A stretch of 64,000 nt of DNA from NCBI GenBank assembly GCA_947579605.1, contig OX388316.1:14139290-14203289 (forward strand), read 5' to 3'. Below, piece after piece: positions 44,136 to 56,149 of this stretch; position 1 is the first letter of the stretch, and the number at the start of each line of letters is the position of its first letter. Position numbers and translations under genes: made by a program. The notes beneath the pieces are model-generated. The model was given only the letters and a program-made list of their open reading frames with translations, made no database searches and was not told where the DNA came from. The DNA comes from Athripsodes cinereus. Lineage: Eukaryota > Arthropoda > Insecta > Trichoptera > Leptoceridae.

Positions 44136-44349
44136 AATCTTCGGAGAGTAAGAGAAGTGCATCATCGGCGTATGCAAAAATTGTGCAACCAGGCGGCAGC
44201 TCCATCCTCAGAAGGTCATCAAATAGGACATTCCAAAGAAACGGTCCAAGGACCGATCCTTGTGGGCAGCCCATGCTGACTTCCCTCTCAACTAAATGCC
44301 CTGCGTGGTGAATTACCACAGACCTTTCGCTGAAGTAGCTGCAGACTAT
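44136..44349 (-). pseudogene. R1-clade LINE reverse transcriptase core fragment
   Basis: The minus strand encodes GCPQGSVLGPFLWN and AYADDALLLL, the RT motifs around the catalytic Asp-Asp pair. It is cut at its 5' side by truncation (44349) and at its 3' side by the nested LINE. The open frame runs on into the inserted sequence to 44119. Confidence 0.85.
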
Positions 44350-44364
44350 GCGATGATACGAATA

Positions 44365-45172
44365 GATAATACCGATTTAGATACGATAACATTTAAAATG
44401 GACAAAATATGTAGCTACTTAATAAGCGGGGGTTCGATCCCCGGATTGAGCAAACTTTTGTTTTCAAATTGAACTTAAATTTATGAATCATCTCAAAAAA
44501 ACTTTAAAAAAAATTCCTGAAATTAAAATCAGATATGAAATATTTCTTCATTTTGAAAGCACAGTACGAGTCTTATGTAACAGGGTATAAATGTTGTAAA
44601 ACTGATAAAACTTTACTGTCACAAATGATCTCCTTAGTGGCGCTGTTCCATTACATTGTGATGACGTTATTGCACTTAATTTATCGTAACGTAAGGTAAT
44701 GTTATTCGCTATGCTGAAAACTTAAACAAGAACTGATTTTTTTGTTGTTGATTATTTGCGAAGAAAAAGAAGAGAAGCTTTACTCTGGTCAACGACTTTT
44801 ATAAAAACTCTTAAGAGAAAATTAACATAATACTTAAAGCCCATCCACACGCCTCATCTCGCAATAATATTCATAATATCTATATCACGTTTCATAATTT
44901 GTATTTTTTAATTGACACATCACAAATTATAATTCCTCATTCTACCCTGTCAATATGTTTGTTTTAATCGAAGTAAAAAACAAATGGCATACGTGCCGCT
45001 AAGGTTTGTTTGAAAAAGTGATATATTTATTTATGAATGCACCTGCTTTTTACGGGTACCTACTTTTATGAATAATGCAATAATGTTTTTTGGTAGGTAT
45101 GCAGGAGCGTGTTGAAAATAAATGGAAACAGAATAATAAAAAATGATGATGTTTTTTTGCACAATCATGCGT
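44365..45172. other. non-coding DNA
   Basis: Holds a tRNA T-arm-like palindrome (CGGGGGTTCGATCCCCG, about 44427-44443) with no matching tRNA body. Otherwise nothing recognised. Confidence 0.5.
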
Positions 45173-45180
45173 ATCATTAC

Positions 45181-45739
45181 TAGTGATGTGAGAAGAGAAA
45201 ATTCTCCAAAGAAATTTCTCGAGAACGAGAAATTTCTCCGAGAATTTCTCCTCTGATCGAAGAGAAATTTCTCTCCATAATTTTTCTTAGTGGTATTATG
45301 ACCTTTCGCCCAGTACACTTCGCAGCCAACCTGATTGATCCAAAAAAATGTGGGGCTGATTAAGACCTTAATCAGAGGTTATTAACACTTTTTTTCCATA
45401 TACATATACCTGCAATATTTTTTTTTACCTAAATATGGTCATGTGGGGTGTCAAACATCAAGATTTTTCATCAGTTATTAGCACTTTTTTATATGCAGGT
45501 ACCTAACATTTTTTTGTTTCCATAATTAATTGTAGCCATATTGGTGATAAATTGTCTCAACATTTGTACATTGTTATTGATTGATTGAATGTATATTTAT
45601 TATTATTATACTGTTAAATAAAAAATAAAAAAAAATCTCCGAAAATTCTCTACTTGGAGAAATTTACCGAGAAATTTACCGAGAAATTTCTCGGTAAATT
45701 TCTCCAAAAAAATTATTTCTTGAGAATTCCACAACATTA
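45181..45739. mobile_element. hAT-type MITE with GAGAAATTTCTC modules
   Basis: The left end starts TAGTGATGTG; the right end is an imperfect inverted copy (..CACAACATTA). An exact 8-bp duplication ATCATTAC (45173-45180, 45740-45747) flanks it, the size made by hAT transposases. Terminal regions of about 100 bp consist of repeated overlapping palindromes of the type GAGAAATTTCTC. The middle is AT-rich and non-coding. Confidence 0.75.
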
Positions 45740-45747
45740 ATCATTAC

Positions 45748-48679
45748 ACAGATATACCTACATACCTACACATATTGGTAATTTTTATGATAACCTAGAT
45801 GATTTGTTTTAAAAATGCACCGTTTTATGAAAAAACTACGGCAATGACCCTTTTAAGAATTATAACACCTCCCGAACAAAAAGGTCTGTAACTTTGCTTT
45901 GAATACCTCCACACTCTCCAGAGTTCACAAATTATGAGGAGTTTTATTCCAAAACAATGGTCCAGCCACGGTCATTATAATTAATTAGCCAATTCACCTT
46001 TACGCGGCACCACAAGTCTATTGACAGCATTAACATAAGAGTGGTAACGCAGAATGCTATGATAGTATTTTTATGTTTTATTTTTTTTAATCAAGAAAAA
46101 TAAACAGTCATTTGGCACATATTGAAAAATAGCAGATTACATTAGTGTTTGGCCAATGAAATTTGCGGATATTACAAGTACCTATATCGGTGTTTACAAA
46201 TCTATAAAAAAGACAAAAAAAAAACATGAAAAGAGTTCATCAAATTCACTTAACATAACAATTCCAAAATAAAAATAAGAACATAAACATACAGAAGGCC
46301 ATTGACAAAAACAAAAAATATATCAGCGCTCCAAAACCGGGGGAAAAAATGATAGGAGTATTTTTTTTATTTCATGCTCAAATTACATTACTGTTTAATA
46401 GAAATTGTTGGCAATTTCTGAGTAAGTAACTGTAGACAATCAATAACAACGATTTTTCACAGAAAGCAATTTGTTTGTTTCAACATAATATTATTATTGT
46501 GAGCATACCTTCCTACATGCGCATCGCATCGTGAAGGTTCATACAAGTATTAACAAACACACACACTAAAATCATAATATAATAAACAACAGATATGGTC
46601 AATCATACTGGGAATATAATCGATACATCGATTTTGGTCGATACATTTAAATGAACATCGCGTTTTCAGAGAAAGAATCTCAAACTCAGTAGAATGTAGA
46701 TACTTTGAATTTAAGATTTGTTGAACAGTACCTAATCATACTTTTTGTCTATGATAAGATTTAAATAGTAAAATTGTTATTGTTGTATTGAGTTGGAGAA
46801 AGGTGAATGTTATGAGTCGCACTGGTTGTTGGTTTTTGTGTGTTTGCATTAATTTGATATTATTTGCCTATTTTCTATTCTTGTTCCGTATAATATGATA
46901 CTTAAATAAAACTATTAACATCGGAAGTGTTTCATTTAAACTTCAACAAGATTCTCATAATATGAGCCTCCATTGGCCAAATGGAGGCCAAACTGACCTT
47001 CCATTGTTCTATTTAAATATAATTAACGAAAAATCGTAATAAATAGTGAAAAACTATTTACTTTTTCATACTACAAAAACAAGAAAATGATAATAACTAT
47101 ACACGTATCTAATCGCATATTCGCAGACTTCTTCTTACAAAATCTAAAGCTCATATCAAGCTTAGCCTTCCTTAATCTTCGCCAATTACTCCTTTTAAAG
47201 AGCGCCATTTTCTCATAACATAACCTCAAGGGCATAATATTGTGTGCCTATCGTAAGTAGTGGTTAGTTAGCAATGTCAGCATCCTTCTTCACCTTCACC
47301 GGGTATTTTTTTCATGCTAAGAGCAACACCGTGGAAACTTTGGACGAAACAATAACAACATGGCAAAGCCAAAATACAAACATCGAATTTTCGATGCGTT
47401 ATTTAACATCTATAATCGTCTACTTCATCATCCGTGCATGTTAATAATGATGTCTGCCTTATTATGATTCTACATATAATATTGTAGGAAGGCATCTACC
47501 TTCCTACCCACAACTCAGCTGCCCGTGATCCCCATAGCATAGCGTGGGGTCGCGTACTTTCTTGTTAACACATTAATAAAATTAACTACTTCATGATAAT
47601 AGGTACATACATACATTACTATATATTATTATAGTAAGCAATATACTCACTGTGTACGGTGAAAGCCTTTTTAACCATTTCATTATAACTGAATGGATTA
47701 ACCAGTATGTCAAGGAAGTATGTAGGTAGGTATGTATGTATGTATATTCAAGTTGTACGCAGACAAAATTAATGTAATTTCACGTAGAACTCTAGTGATT
47801 ACAATCCTATTTTGTTCATTCACATAAATTAGGTATTAATTTTTTTTATATTCGCTATAGGCTCATTTACCAGATTAGTAACAGGGGAAACAATGTCTTC
47901 TATGAAAACTTACAACCACTAATCTTTTTCCTGAATAATAAAATTAATTTTATGGTATTAAATTTTGCAGCAGCAAAAGAAGTATGTAAGGATAGATTAA
48001 TATGACATTCTGCTTTCTCTGCCTACCCTACTTTATACACGTCGTGAGAGAAAAGTAGGTACAGTATTATTTTATTCTACGTCCAAAGAGCATAATGTAT
48101 TTAGAATAATGTTTAATTTTTGTTTTAAAGTATGTACATAGGTCGTGAATATAGAACTTGAAAATGACAAGCATTAAGTTATGCTTATTCAGTGCAGCTT
48201 TACACGTTCATATATCATATTAAAATGGTTTTTATTAGGTATACTTATTATTTGTAAAATAACTTGTAGTCATATAAAATGTGTGTAAAAGAAATGATAT
48301 GTCTAATGGATTCAGGTGTATTCTAATTCAATTTCGTCATGTGTTTTTATACTTTATCGCTAATGGCTTGTCAAACACCGTTAAAAATATTGATGTTTGA
48401 TGGAAGTTTTTAGTTTAATGTACCCATTTAATTTTCCTGTGTACCTATTATAGTTATATGTGTAATATTTTTGAGACATATAAAAACATTGATAGTGCAT
48501 ATTTATCGTGTCAAAACCTAGAAAAACCAATCAAACTGATCTCCCGTACTGTGCAAAAGAAACAACACGTAAAGATGCGTCAAAAATATCCTCTATAATG
48601 CATGTGACAGGGCACAATAGACATTCCACATGCTCCAGATAGTGCATAGAAGTCAACACACGTAAACATTTAAAATTGC
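45748..48679. other. non-coding DNA with one LINE tail relic
   Basis: At 47980-48048 the plus strand reads VCKDRLI then ..SAFSAYPTLYTRR, a degenerate copy of the LINE tail seen at 9520-9590. A GTAGG/GTATG short repeat lies at about 47722-47750. No other feature. Confidence 0.5.
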
Positions 48680-48687
48680 ATACCTAC

Positions 48688-49069
48688 TAGTGATATAACG
48701 AATGTGTGATTTTGGATATTCGCGAATGCGAATATTTGTTGCCGACATTTACTTGCTTAAATTTTTACAAATTGCTCAAACGTTAAAATTTCTACCCCCC
48801 TGTCGCCGAATTTTCAAAATGGTATAGGCATTTGAAATACCTATTTCAAATCTACCTCGGTTTTCTTAAAGAATATTTTCTTGTAGTACCTTTTTCTACA
48901 ATGTACCGGGTAATTATCCGGTATTTTTAACGAATCTCCGATACTTTATTACCAAAATAATATTCGCAAAACATTCGCATATTTTTTTTGCGAATACGAA
49001 TGCGAATACTTTGAAATATAAATATGCTAATATTCGCGAATGCGAATACGAATATTCGTTACATCACTA
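48688..49069. mobile_element. hAT-type MITE with CGAATATTCG modules
   Basis: 382 bp with ends TAGTGATATAACGAAT and the inverted ATTCGTTACATCACTA, flanked by an exact 8-bp duplication ATACCTAC (48680-48687, 49070-49077). Both terminal regions are runs of palindromic GCGAATATTCGC-like modules. Non-coding interior. The ends resemble those of the element at 45181. Confidence 0.8.
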
Positions 49070-49077
49070 ATACCTAC

Positions 49078-51839
49078 CTACTTTTACAAAAATAATCAAT
49101 TTTTTGACGAAAAAAACTTTATTTATAGAGCAAATTACATTAAATAAAAGTGTTTACCCTACAAGGAATATTATGATTTAAAAACAAATAACCACAGTTG
49201 AAAAAATCTACTGGTAGGTGGTAATATTTTCACATCACGACATTTCAAGATACTTCGTTAAATACTCGAAACCTAAATAAGTAGGTACAACATGTTGTCA
49301 CTACGTAAAATTAAAAATGTAAATGATTACGTTTTGTATTGTGTACTTATAATACAACATAAAATATTAGTGACCTACCATGAAGATCTATGACCAATCA
49401 TTTAAGCTTTAGTAAACGAACTTCAAGTAGATAAATAATATCTAATATAACATCTTAGGCTGACCGACTATAAAAAAAAACAACCTCTTCAAGGTTAGTC
49501 AATCAATTATCGTAAAATCTTAGCTTAAATCATAATCATAGTACCTACCTATGTACTAATTCAATATTTACTTACTGGTTATAAAAATGAACATTGTTAC
49601 TTAGTAATCATTATTCGGTTATACCCTATATTTTATGAGTAATAATAATAAAATAATATCTCCTTTTATCTCCTAATTGCAAAAATAAACGATCGGATAT
49701 AAAACCGCCCGGCTGACTGCGCGCTGCCTATTTCGCAGAATCTCTTCTGCTAATTATAATGTTATTAAAGTGTATTCGGGATGTTGTTGTATGGTGGTAG
49801 TAGTAGGAATAATATACATGGTAAGGTATCATTAGGAGTCATTAGGACATGACAAATGAGATGACTAAACAAACATATCATTATAATTATTATGGTTAAG
49901 TGATTAGGAACCAAAATAATCACTAACTATCTCAGTATTATTCCTACTAAACACATATACCTACCTACTATTCTAAATGTTCTCATGCGGTTATTTAGAA
50001 TGATGTTATAATGAATTTTATGAGAATTTCGCTGAATAATCAAACAACTCAATTGCGACTTTATTCCGGTTGTGATTTTTTTTTTATGTTACGCCATTTT
50101 ACATTTAAAAATTATGCAAATAGTTAATACAGGTAGAAGGGGTTGATCATTTATATTATGCTTAGTTTTGGAACTAATGGATCTAACTTCATCAGCATAC
50201 TTTTTTTAGTTTCAGATTAAGATGAAGACTGGTTCTATAACTATAGTGCTCCGGAAACGGTTAAATGAGTAAAAAAACAATGTCAGATCCACGTACGTGC
50301 TTCTAATGGTGGTATGAATTATGAAGAAATTGAAACAACTGATGAAACAAATTTTGAAGACATATTTTTGTACCAGGAAATTAATTGAAAATTAAGTGAC
50401 TAGATTGCTTTTTTTTTAACGATGAACCTGTGTAGAGGAACGTGACATAAAAAAAATACTAAAATAATCTATGCATACACATACATTTGTATACAGAAAA
50501 TTGATTAGCTAAAAAAATACTTAGTATATAAAATAATAAAATATATACCTATTTTTATCTCATACACGCAGTACTTGGCCATGCTAATTGCAGCCTTGAG
50601 CTTATATCTATAAACATGTGTGATTTTTTATCGGCCAATAACAGTTATGGTCTGATCTAATCAAACAGCCAGAGGCAAAATGCATACATACGACTGAATC
50701 TAGTTCAAATAAAATTATGTTTTATTAATTCTTGTTAAGATTCTTCATCACAGTCACGACACGAGAAGACTGACATGAAACACCTATGGAGACTAAATTA
50801 AGTCAAAATAATATCTAAATATTTGTTTATAAAATCATGAAGTCTCCCGCAAATGGCATCGTAGAGCATACTGCGTAGATCAAACAAACTCTCTAACCGT
50901 ATTTTTGGAGACTGAAAATCGGGAAGATGATCATGGAAGATTTTTATCTTAAATGTCACTAGGTTGATCGCCTTAGCGGATGACGGGGAAAAACGGGTAC
51001 TATAATGGAAATATTGAAGTTGCGTGATAAAAGTCATCACTGAATCTGAGTTGTGTCACATAATATGAGACACAACTCAGATATTAAGGCACAATGTCTT
51101 CATGTTATGAATATCGCATATTTAATTTTTCGCAAATTTTAAGAACCCATTTCACTAATTACAACATTCAAAACATTTAAAGAAAAAAATCGCAAATACG
51201 TGTACCTACCTAGAGACTATTATTTTTAGAAATTAATTTTCTTTTTTGATATTGAATCTCAGCTATTTCAAATTTCGCCAGTCATAGAATATTATTTTTT
51301 GATTTATTACATCTGGGCAAACTCGTAATTTCAATGTCTACACAAAAAGTCGAGTGCAAAAATATTAAATTGATGATAAATTGCTTTCAATTAATCTCTT
51401 GTATGCATCTGTATATTATTATTAATTAACTATGCTAATAAAATCAACCAGCGGATATTGATAATACGAAACCCTCACGTTTTATTTACATCAATCCCTC
51501 ATTAGTTAGTGACGCTTTTCGATGGCTGATGATCAAAATCTAAAGACAACACGAACAAGACGACGACAAGGCTTTATTAACCGGCCCACAACATGTTATG
51601 ACTCCACCCATACTTCAAACAAGCCCCACCCCACACGAGTGGCAAGTCGAGTGAGTAGATTTGTTGTTTTATATACTGCGAACTGATCGGTCAGGATGCA
51701 AACGATAAGCTATTAGCGTTTACAAGAATAATTTGTACCTGTACCTACCTACATTACAATAATATAAGTATAATATGAAACAGCACAAATGTTTAGACAC
51801 TTCTAAATTTCATTAGGCACATAATCATTCTTCCATATT
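49078..51839. other. AT-rich non-coding DNA
   Basis: Only a 14-bp perfect stem hairpin (ATCTGAGTTGTGTC and its complement) at about 51043-51081 stands out. No gene supported. Confidence 0.5.
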
Positions 51840-52085
51840 CTATTTTTACTTTTTTCGCAGTACACAGTTTCTATGGAAATGATATCAGTGCATCGGGAAT
51901 GACATGGAAAAAGGTGACTCATTTGAACCAAAGACGTTTTGAATTTAGGATACTGGTTTCTGTGCTCTCTGAAGCACTCTTAAGAAGGATTGATTTATTA
52001 TTTACTTTTACCATCATGCACTATCTTCCAATATATCTTTTGACTGAATATAACATTTTGATACATTTAAATAAGACCTCTCATT
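51840..52085 (+). pseudogene. old LINE ORF2 C-terminal relic
   Basis: The frame MTWKKVTHLNQRRFEFRILV aligns with ISWEEVTQLAQNRSEWGRLF at 53134-53205, including the DNA just upstream (TTTCTATGGAAATGATATCAGTGC against TTCCTATGAGAACGACATCA). It is therefore a diverged copy of the same LINE tail. Much mutated. Confidence 0.55.
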
Positions 52086-53039
52086 GAGAAGTTTCTAAAT
52101 TTATCATTATCATTAAATCGGTATTGAAATGGAAAAACAAGGGATGTTACATAGAAACCCTATTGGACGACCTGATCTGTTTGTAGTTCAGATTGTTCAG
52201 AATATGGAGAAAATTGGATATTTTTTGTATAAATTTCTTTAAATTGTAGTATTATTGGACTGTTTTAATTTGGTATTTTCATTTGAATCAATACTTCCAA
52301 AATTCGAAATGATAATCGTAAGCTTATTTCAATATCCAAAATCACGAAATTTGAGTCGAGTGTTAAAAAGGCTGTAGAAAACCCCCGGATGTAAAAACAA
52401 CAGAAACTGAAGGTTTTCACAAAGTTCAGATATTCTAGGATCAGTACTCTCATGAGAATAATAAGCCTTCTTAAGGTATCAGAGATTATAAAAACAAACA
52501 AATTATATATTCTTACTTAAATATAGGAAGAGGAAGGTTTTTTTAATGTTTTTCTTACATTATTACGTAGGTGGATATCTGCTACAAATAATAACATTTT
52601 TATGTTCTCTGTTTTTATTACTCACAAAACTCCTGAAATACACTTAATTACAAAAAATATGTTTGAGCAAAATTAAAATATTTCGTTCTTAAGTTTTGTT
52701 AACTTTATACAGTAGGAAAGTAAGTATATCTATAATATATTGCTTTGTAAAACATCTCTCCATATAAAAAGAAAACAATCTAGATATCTAATAAATTATC
52801 ATGTTTAAATATAATTATGTATTGAACCTAACATGACTACCATTATAACAATACATTTGATAAAAACTTCTTTAAATATTATGTTTTTTGTAGAATGTTT
52901 AAGACGGGCATTTTTTAACATAGAAAAACTAAAGTAAAATTATTCAAAAGGGAATGGAAATAATATGTAATGGATATAGTTGTCAAAACATCTTATAGAA
53001 GATATCGTTAAGTTGTATTAGTATCTAGAATGGCCAAAA

Positions 53040-53237
53040 AGATCACTGTTCTTCCGTCCGCAAGGGGTCCGTCGGCCCGGGCGTTTCTCTGTCACAATAC
53101 GCCGTTCCTATGAGAACGACATCAGAGCGCAGGAAATTTCGTGGGAAGAGGTGACGCAATTGGCACAGAATCGCTCTGAATGGGGGAGGCTGTTTTCTGC
53201 TCTGTACTCCCAAGAGGAGAAATCAGAGCGATGTTGA
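53040..53237 (+). pseudogene. LINE ORF2 C-terminal fragment
   Basis: The plus strand encodes SWEEVTQLAQNRSEWGRLFS followed by ALYSQEEKSERC and a stop, the 'W..V..LA.NR..W' C-terminus of an insect LINE. GC-rich against the background, so younger than the related relic 1.2 kb upstream. Confidence 0.6.
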
Positions 53238-55767
53238 TGATTTAGAATATTTTTTATTTAAAAAATCAGAGGGCACTTACAAATACATAGATTATTTATC
53301 TACTTAATGACAATGGGTAAAATAAGCTAGTAATAGAATAGTATTGTATTAAATCAAAGCAATTAAGTTTCAAACAATACCAATACACCCAATTAGTTTC
53401 AAAATAAAACTTGTGAAACCACATAATATAATAAATAAATAATAACCACTTGTTTTTGTTGAGTATCTCCTTCCGGCCAAAGTCTCTAAAACGGACCGAC
53501 GTATGTACTGCAGTACCTACTTGGTTACCATACACCTGCTCCGAATTGAAAGTCACTGATAATTTTTATTAATTATTAAATCATATTCATAACAAATGAA
53601 AACATTAAAATTTGCTCTAATTCCAAATTCAAATACACTTGTCGAAATGTTTGGCAGTGGATAGATTAAAAAAACAAACAAAAGAAAAATGGTATCCATT
53701 AATACAAGAAGATGATTACAACACTGACCAATCCTCGATGATAGCCTCTGGATCAGATGAATATTTAATTCGCACGGCTTAATCTCAGAAAAAAACGAGA
53801 CTTTGCAACTGGACACCGAGAAAACCCCATGAGCGATGAAAACCTAATGTTAATAAAACAAAACGTTCCCCATAATGTCGCTTTCTTTTTTGAAAAACAA
53901 AATTACGAGATACCAGGGATCTACTGTTACAATTTAATTTTGCGAACATATTTTTAAACACGCTCGACGATATTTATTCAGCACTATTTTGGTCTTCAGA
54001 CTTTTATTACATTTAGTAACTTTATTTTGTGATGTAACATGGTGCCAATTATTAAAATCTTGACATTCAATCGGGCTTAAATTTAATCGGAAAATAATGA
54101 GATTTTTTTTTTTAATTATGTAAAACAGTAAAATGAATGATTTAGTAAATGAACACGTTTGTCTTTTCAACTAAAGAATTAATTAGAATTCGCTCTGAAT
54201 GAAACAATCTTATTTATTCTCATTACTCTAAAGGTAAACCGTCAAATTCGAAAGAAAATAAGGAAGCATAATATTTCATTATTCCATTTTAACTTTGTAA
54301 TAAATAATACCAAATGCTACTGTTACCAATTATTCTGTTACGTCCACCTCTAATTAAGAGGAGGCTTCTCAGGTTAAGTAAATATTAGGTAGGTTCCTCA
54401 CTGCCTCCATACATTATTTCAAGTTATTATGTTATGTATTATCTATCTGCACTGTACGTACTTACAATAACTACATACATAAATTACTGTATCTACTGCA
54501 CTTACTAACACTGATGCTACGAGTATATACATACGCTTATAACGTATGAACGCATGAATAATATAACTTGATACCCGTTCGGTGACTGTATGAGGAAACA
54601 ATAATTTAATTTTAAGTATTTCGGGTATTTTTTTTTTATAAAAAAGCATTGCTTACAAATATCTACAATTGAAATCATCCCTATATTTATGATGGGACAC
54701 ATTTTTATTATAAACAGTATCATATACTTATCCATGTACAAAAATTCTGTTAAGACATTCTGCTCGTTTCGAATGATTTGATACACTCAAAAATGTTGAA
54801 AAAATGTATATATCATGACAATTTTATAAGAGATGAAGTAGTTTTTATAACATAAGTCCTCTGGCTACCCCACTTATGAGATAAAGTGTATTAGATGGAA
54901 GTAACGGCGAGATGGTGAGAATCTAGGAGTATTTTCTACTGCGAGAACTTATTTCTAAATCTGATGTATAACACATATAAAAAATGTATTGAACTGATAT
55001 AAAAATATTAATCTATTTACAGATAAAGTTAGGATAATATTTGTGGAAATAGAAAGTATTTGTTTCTCCACAAACAAACTGTCTAATTAATTTTCTAATA
55101 GTACCCACTAAATTGTTTAAGTTAGTTTCTATGCTTTTGAATAAAAGCGTGATGTAATCAACAGGTGCGAAGTACTATTCAAATTTTGATACCTAAGTAC
55201 AATATACAAGGATTTAAGATAATATTATAAGGAAAGGATCGTGCCCTTCGTGTGGTATTAATAATGTAGGCGGTAGTTCCTTGTGACAGCCCTGTGAAAA
55301 GATGTTATCGCTGTAATATGCAATTAATATGCCTTTGTTTAAAGAAAAGCTTCTATCACGACAACTAAGTACACAATAAATACCTACATACTTACTGTTA
55401 TAGGAGCAACTATGTACTGTAAATGTATGCAGGTTTGTCTGTATGGAAAGTAACAAGGCTACATCGTCAGGATATACCAACAATCTACGTACTAACTAAG
55501 GCAGGAAACTATATTATGTAAGTAGGCATTTTGCTCTAAGTACGGGTCAACACATTATGATTTATGATTATGCGATACCTGCGTAGGTACCTATTATTTC
55601 GATTCGATTTTGTTTCTAGGAATACTTAATACCTATTTTATTTCATTTATTTATTTCTCAACCTGTTTAGCGTCGGCGCCGTTAAATCATAGCACTGCTT
55701 TAAGGGCACTGTATTGTAAAAATAACTATCTACTACCGAAGCTCCCAGAAAAAATGTCATGTGATTG
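53238..55767. other. AT-rich non-coding DNA
   Basis: A family A-like 'TCCTCTGGCTACCCCACTTA' stretch at 54857-54876 is the only recognisable piece. Several minus-strand open frames (for example 53296-53556) have no motif. Confidence 0.5.
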
Positions 55768-55778
55768 GTGTCTACGTT

Positions 55779-55915
55779 GGTTTGGTTTTAGCCGGTCGCT
55801 CCTTCAGACCTGCCCAATGGCCCGCCCGTGAGGACAATTTTGGTTTGAATGTGCGGATAAATAGGAGTCTATGACTCCTGAAATATCCGGATGTGAGGTG
55901 GGTCTCTCTTCAATA
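55779..55915 (+). mobile_element. R1-type LINE 3'-end copy, tandem insertion 1
   Basis: Matches the 3' UTR of the LINE at 41849-44349 (reverse): GCCGGTCGCTCCTTCAGACC, then a GCCCAATGGCCCGCCCGTGAGGA region, the hairpin CGGATA..TATCCG (55854-55889) and the terminus GTGGGTCTCTCTTCAA. Flanked by GTGTCTACGTT (55768-55778, 55916-55926). 5'-truncated, about 137 bp, non-coding. Confidence 0.8.
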
Positions 55916-55929
55916 GTGTCTACGTTTGC

Positions 55930-56135
55930 CCTCAGCTAGAGGAAAATCGAAGGAGTGTAGTCAAAAGATTCCACACATGGAGGTTATGGTGGTTTGGTGG
56001 TTTTTGGCCGGCCAGCCCCTCAGGCTGCCCACTATGGCGCCTCCTGTGTGGACAAAATTTGTGTAGTGTAGAATTCGGATAAATGGAAGTCCCCAAACTT
56101 CTGCGCTATCCGGGTGGTCGGTGGGTCTCCTTCAA
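55930..56135 (+). mobile_element. R1-type LINE 3'-end copy, tandem insertion 2
   Basis: Related but distinct subfamily: GGCCGGCCAGCCCCTCAGGC, hairpin CGGATA..TATCCG at 56076-56112, terminus GTGGGTCTCCTTCAA. The target motif TGTCTACGTTTGCC appears on both sides (55917-55930 and 56136-56149), so it inserted at the same site as the copy at 55779-55915. The 452-525 fragment belongs to this subfamily. Confidence 0.75.
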
Positions 56136-56149
56136 TGTCTACGTTTGCC

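Larger units (their letters stand above)
41849..44349 (-). mobile_element. 5'-truncated R1-clade LINE with 15-bp target duplication
   Basis: An exact 15-bp direct repeat GCGATGATACGAATA (41834-41848 and 44350-44364) flanks the element. On the minus strand it starts inside the RT domain (44349), runs through the C-terminal zinc knuckle (stop at about 42371), and ends in a 3' UTR with the CGGATA..TATCCG hairpin (41873-41908) and a terminal CTCTTCAA without poly(A). A jockey-like LINE fragment (43493-44135, plus strand) interrupts it. The flanks do not look like 28S rDNA, so despite the R1 affinity this copy is not at the rDNA target. GC content is far above the surroundings. Confidence 0.85.

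Noticed and set aside
41849..44349. R1 affinity as a sign of ribosomal DNA
   Set aside because: Flanks are AT-rich and the TSD is not the 28S target; no rRNA sequence is visible.
44420..44450. tRNA-like T-arm CGGGGGTTCGATCCCCG
   Set aside because: No A box, anticodon arm or acceptor pairing upstream; at most a fragment of a tRNA-derived repeat.
47700..47760. GTAGG/TACCT runs as telomeric repeat
   Set aside because: Short, impure tetranucleotide runs (GTAGGTAGGTATGTATG), not an array of TTAGG.
51043..51081. 14-bp stem hairpin as a terminator or miRNA
   Set aside because: Too short an isolated palindrome in AT-rich DNA; no supporting context.
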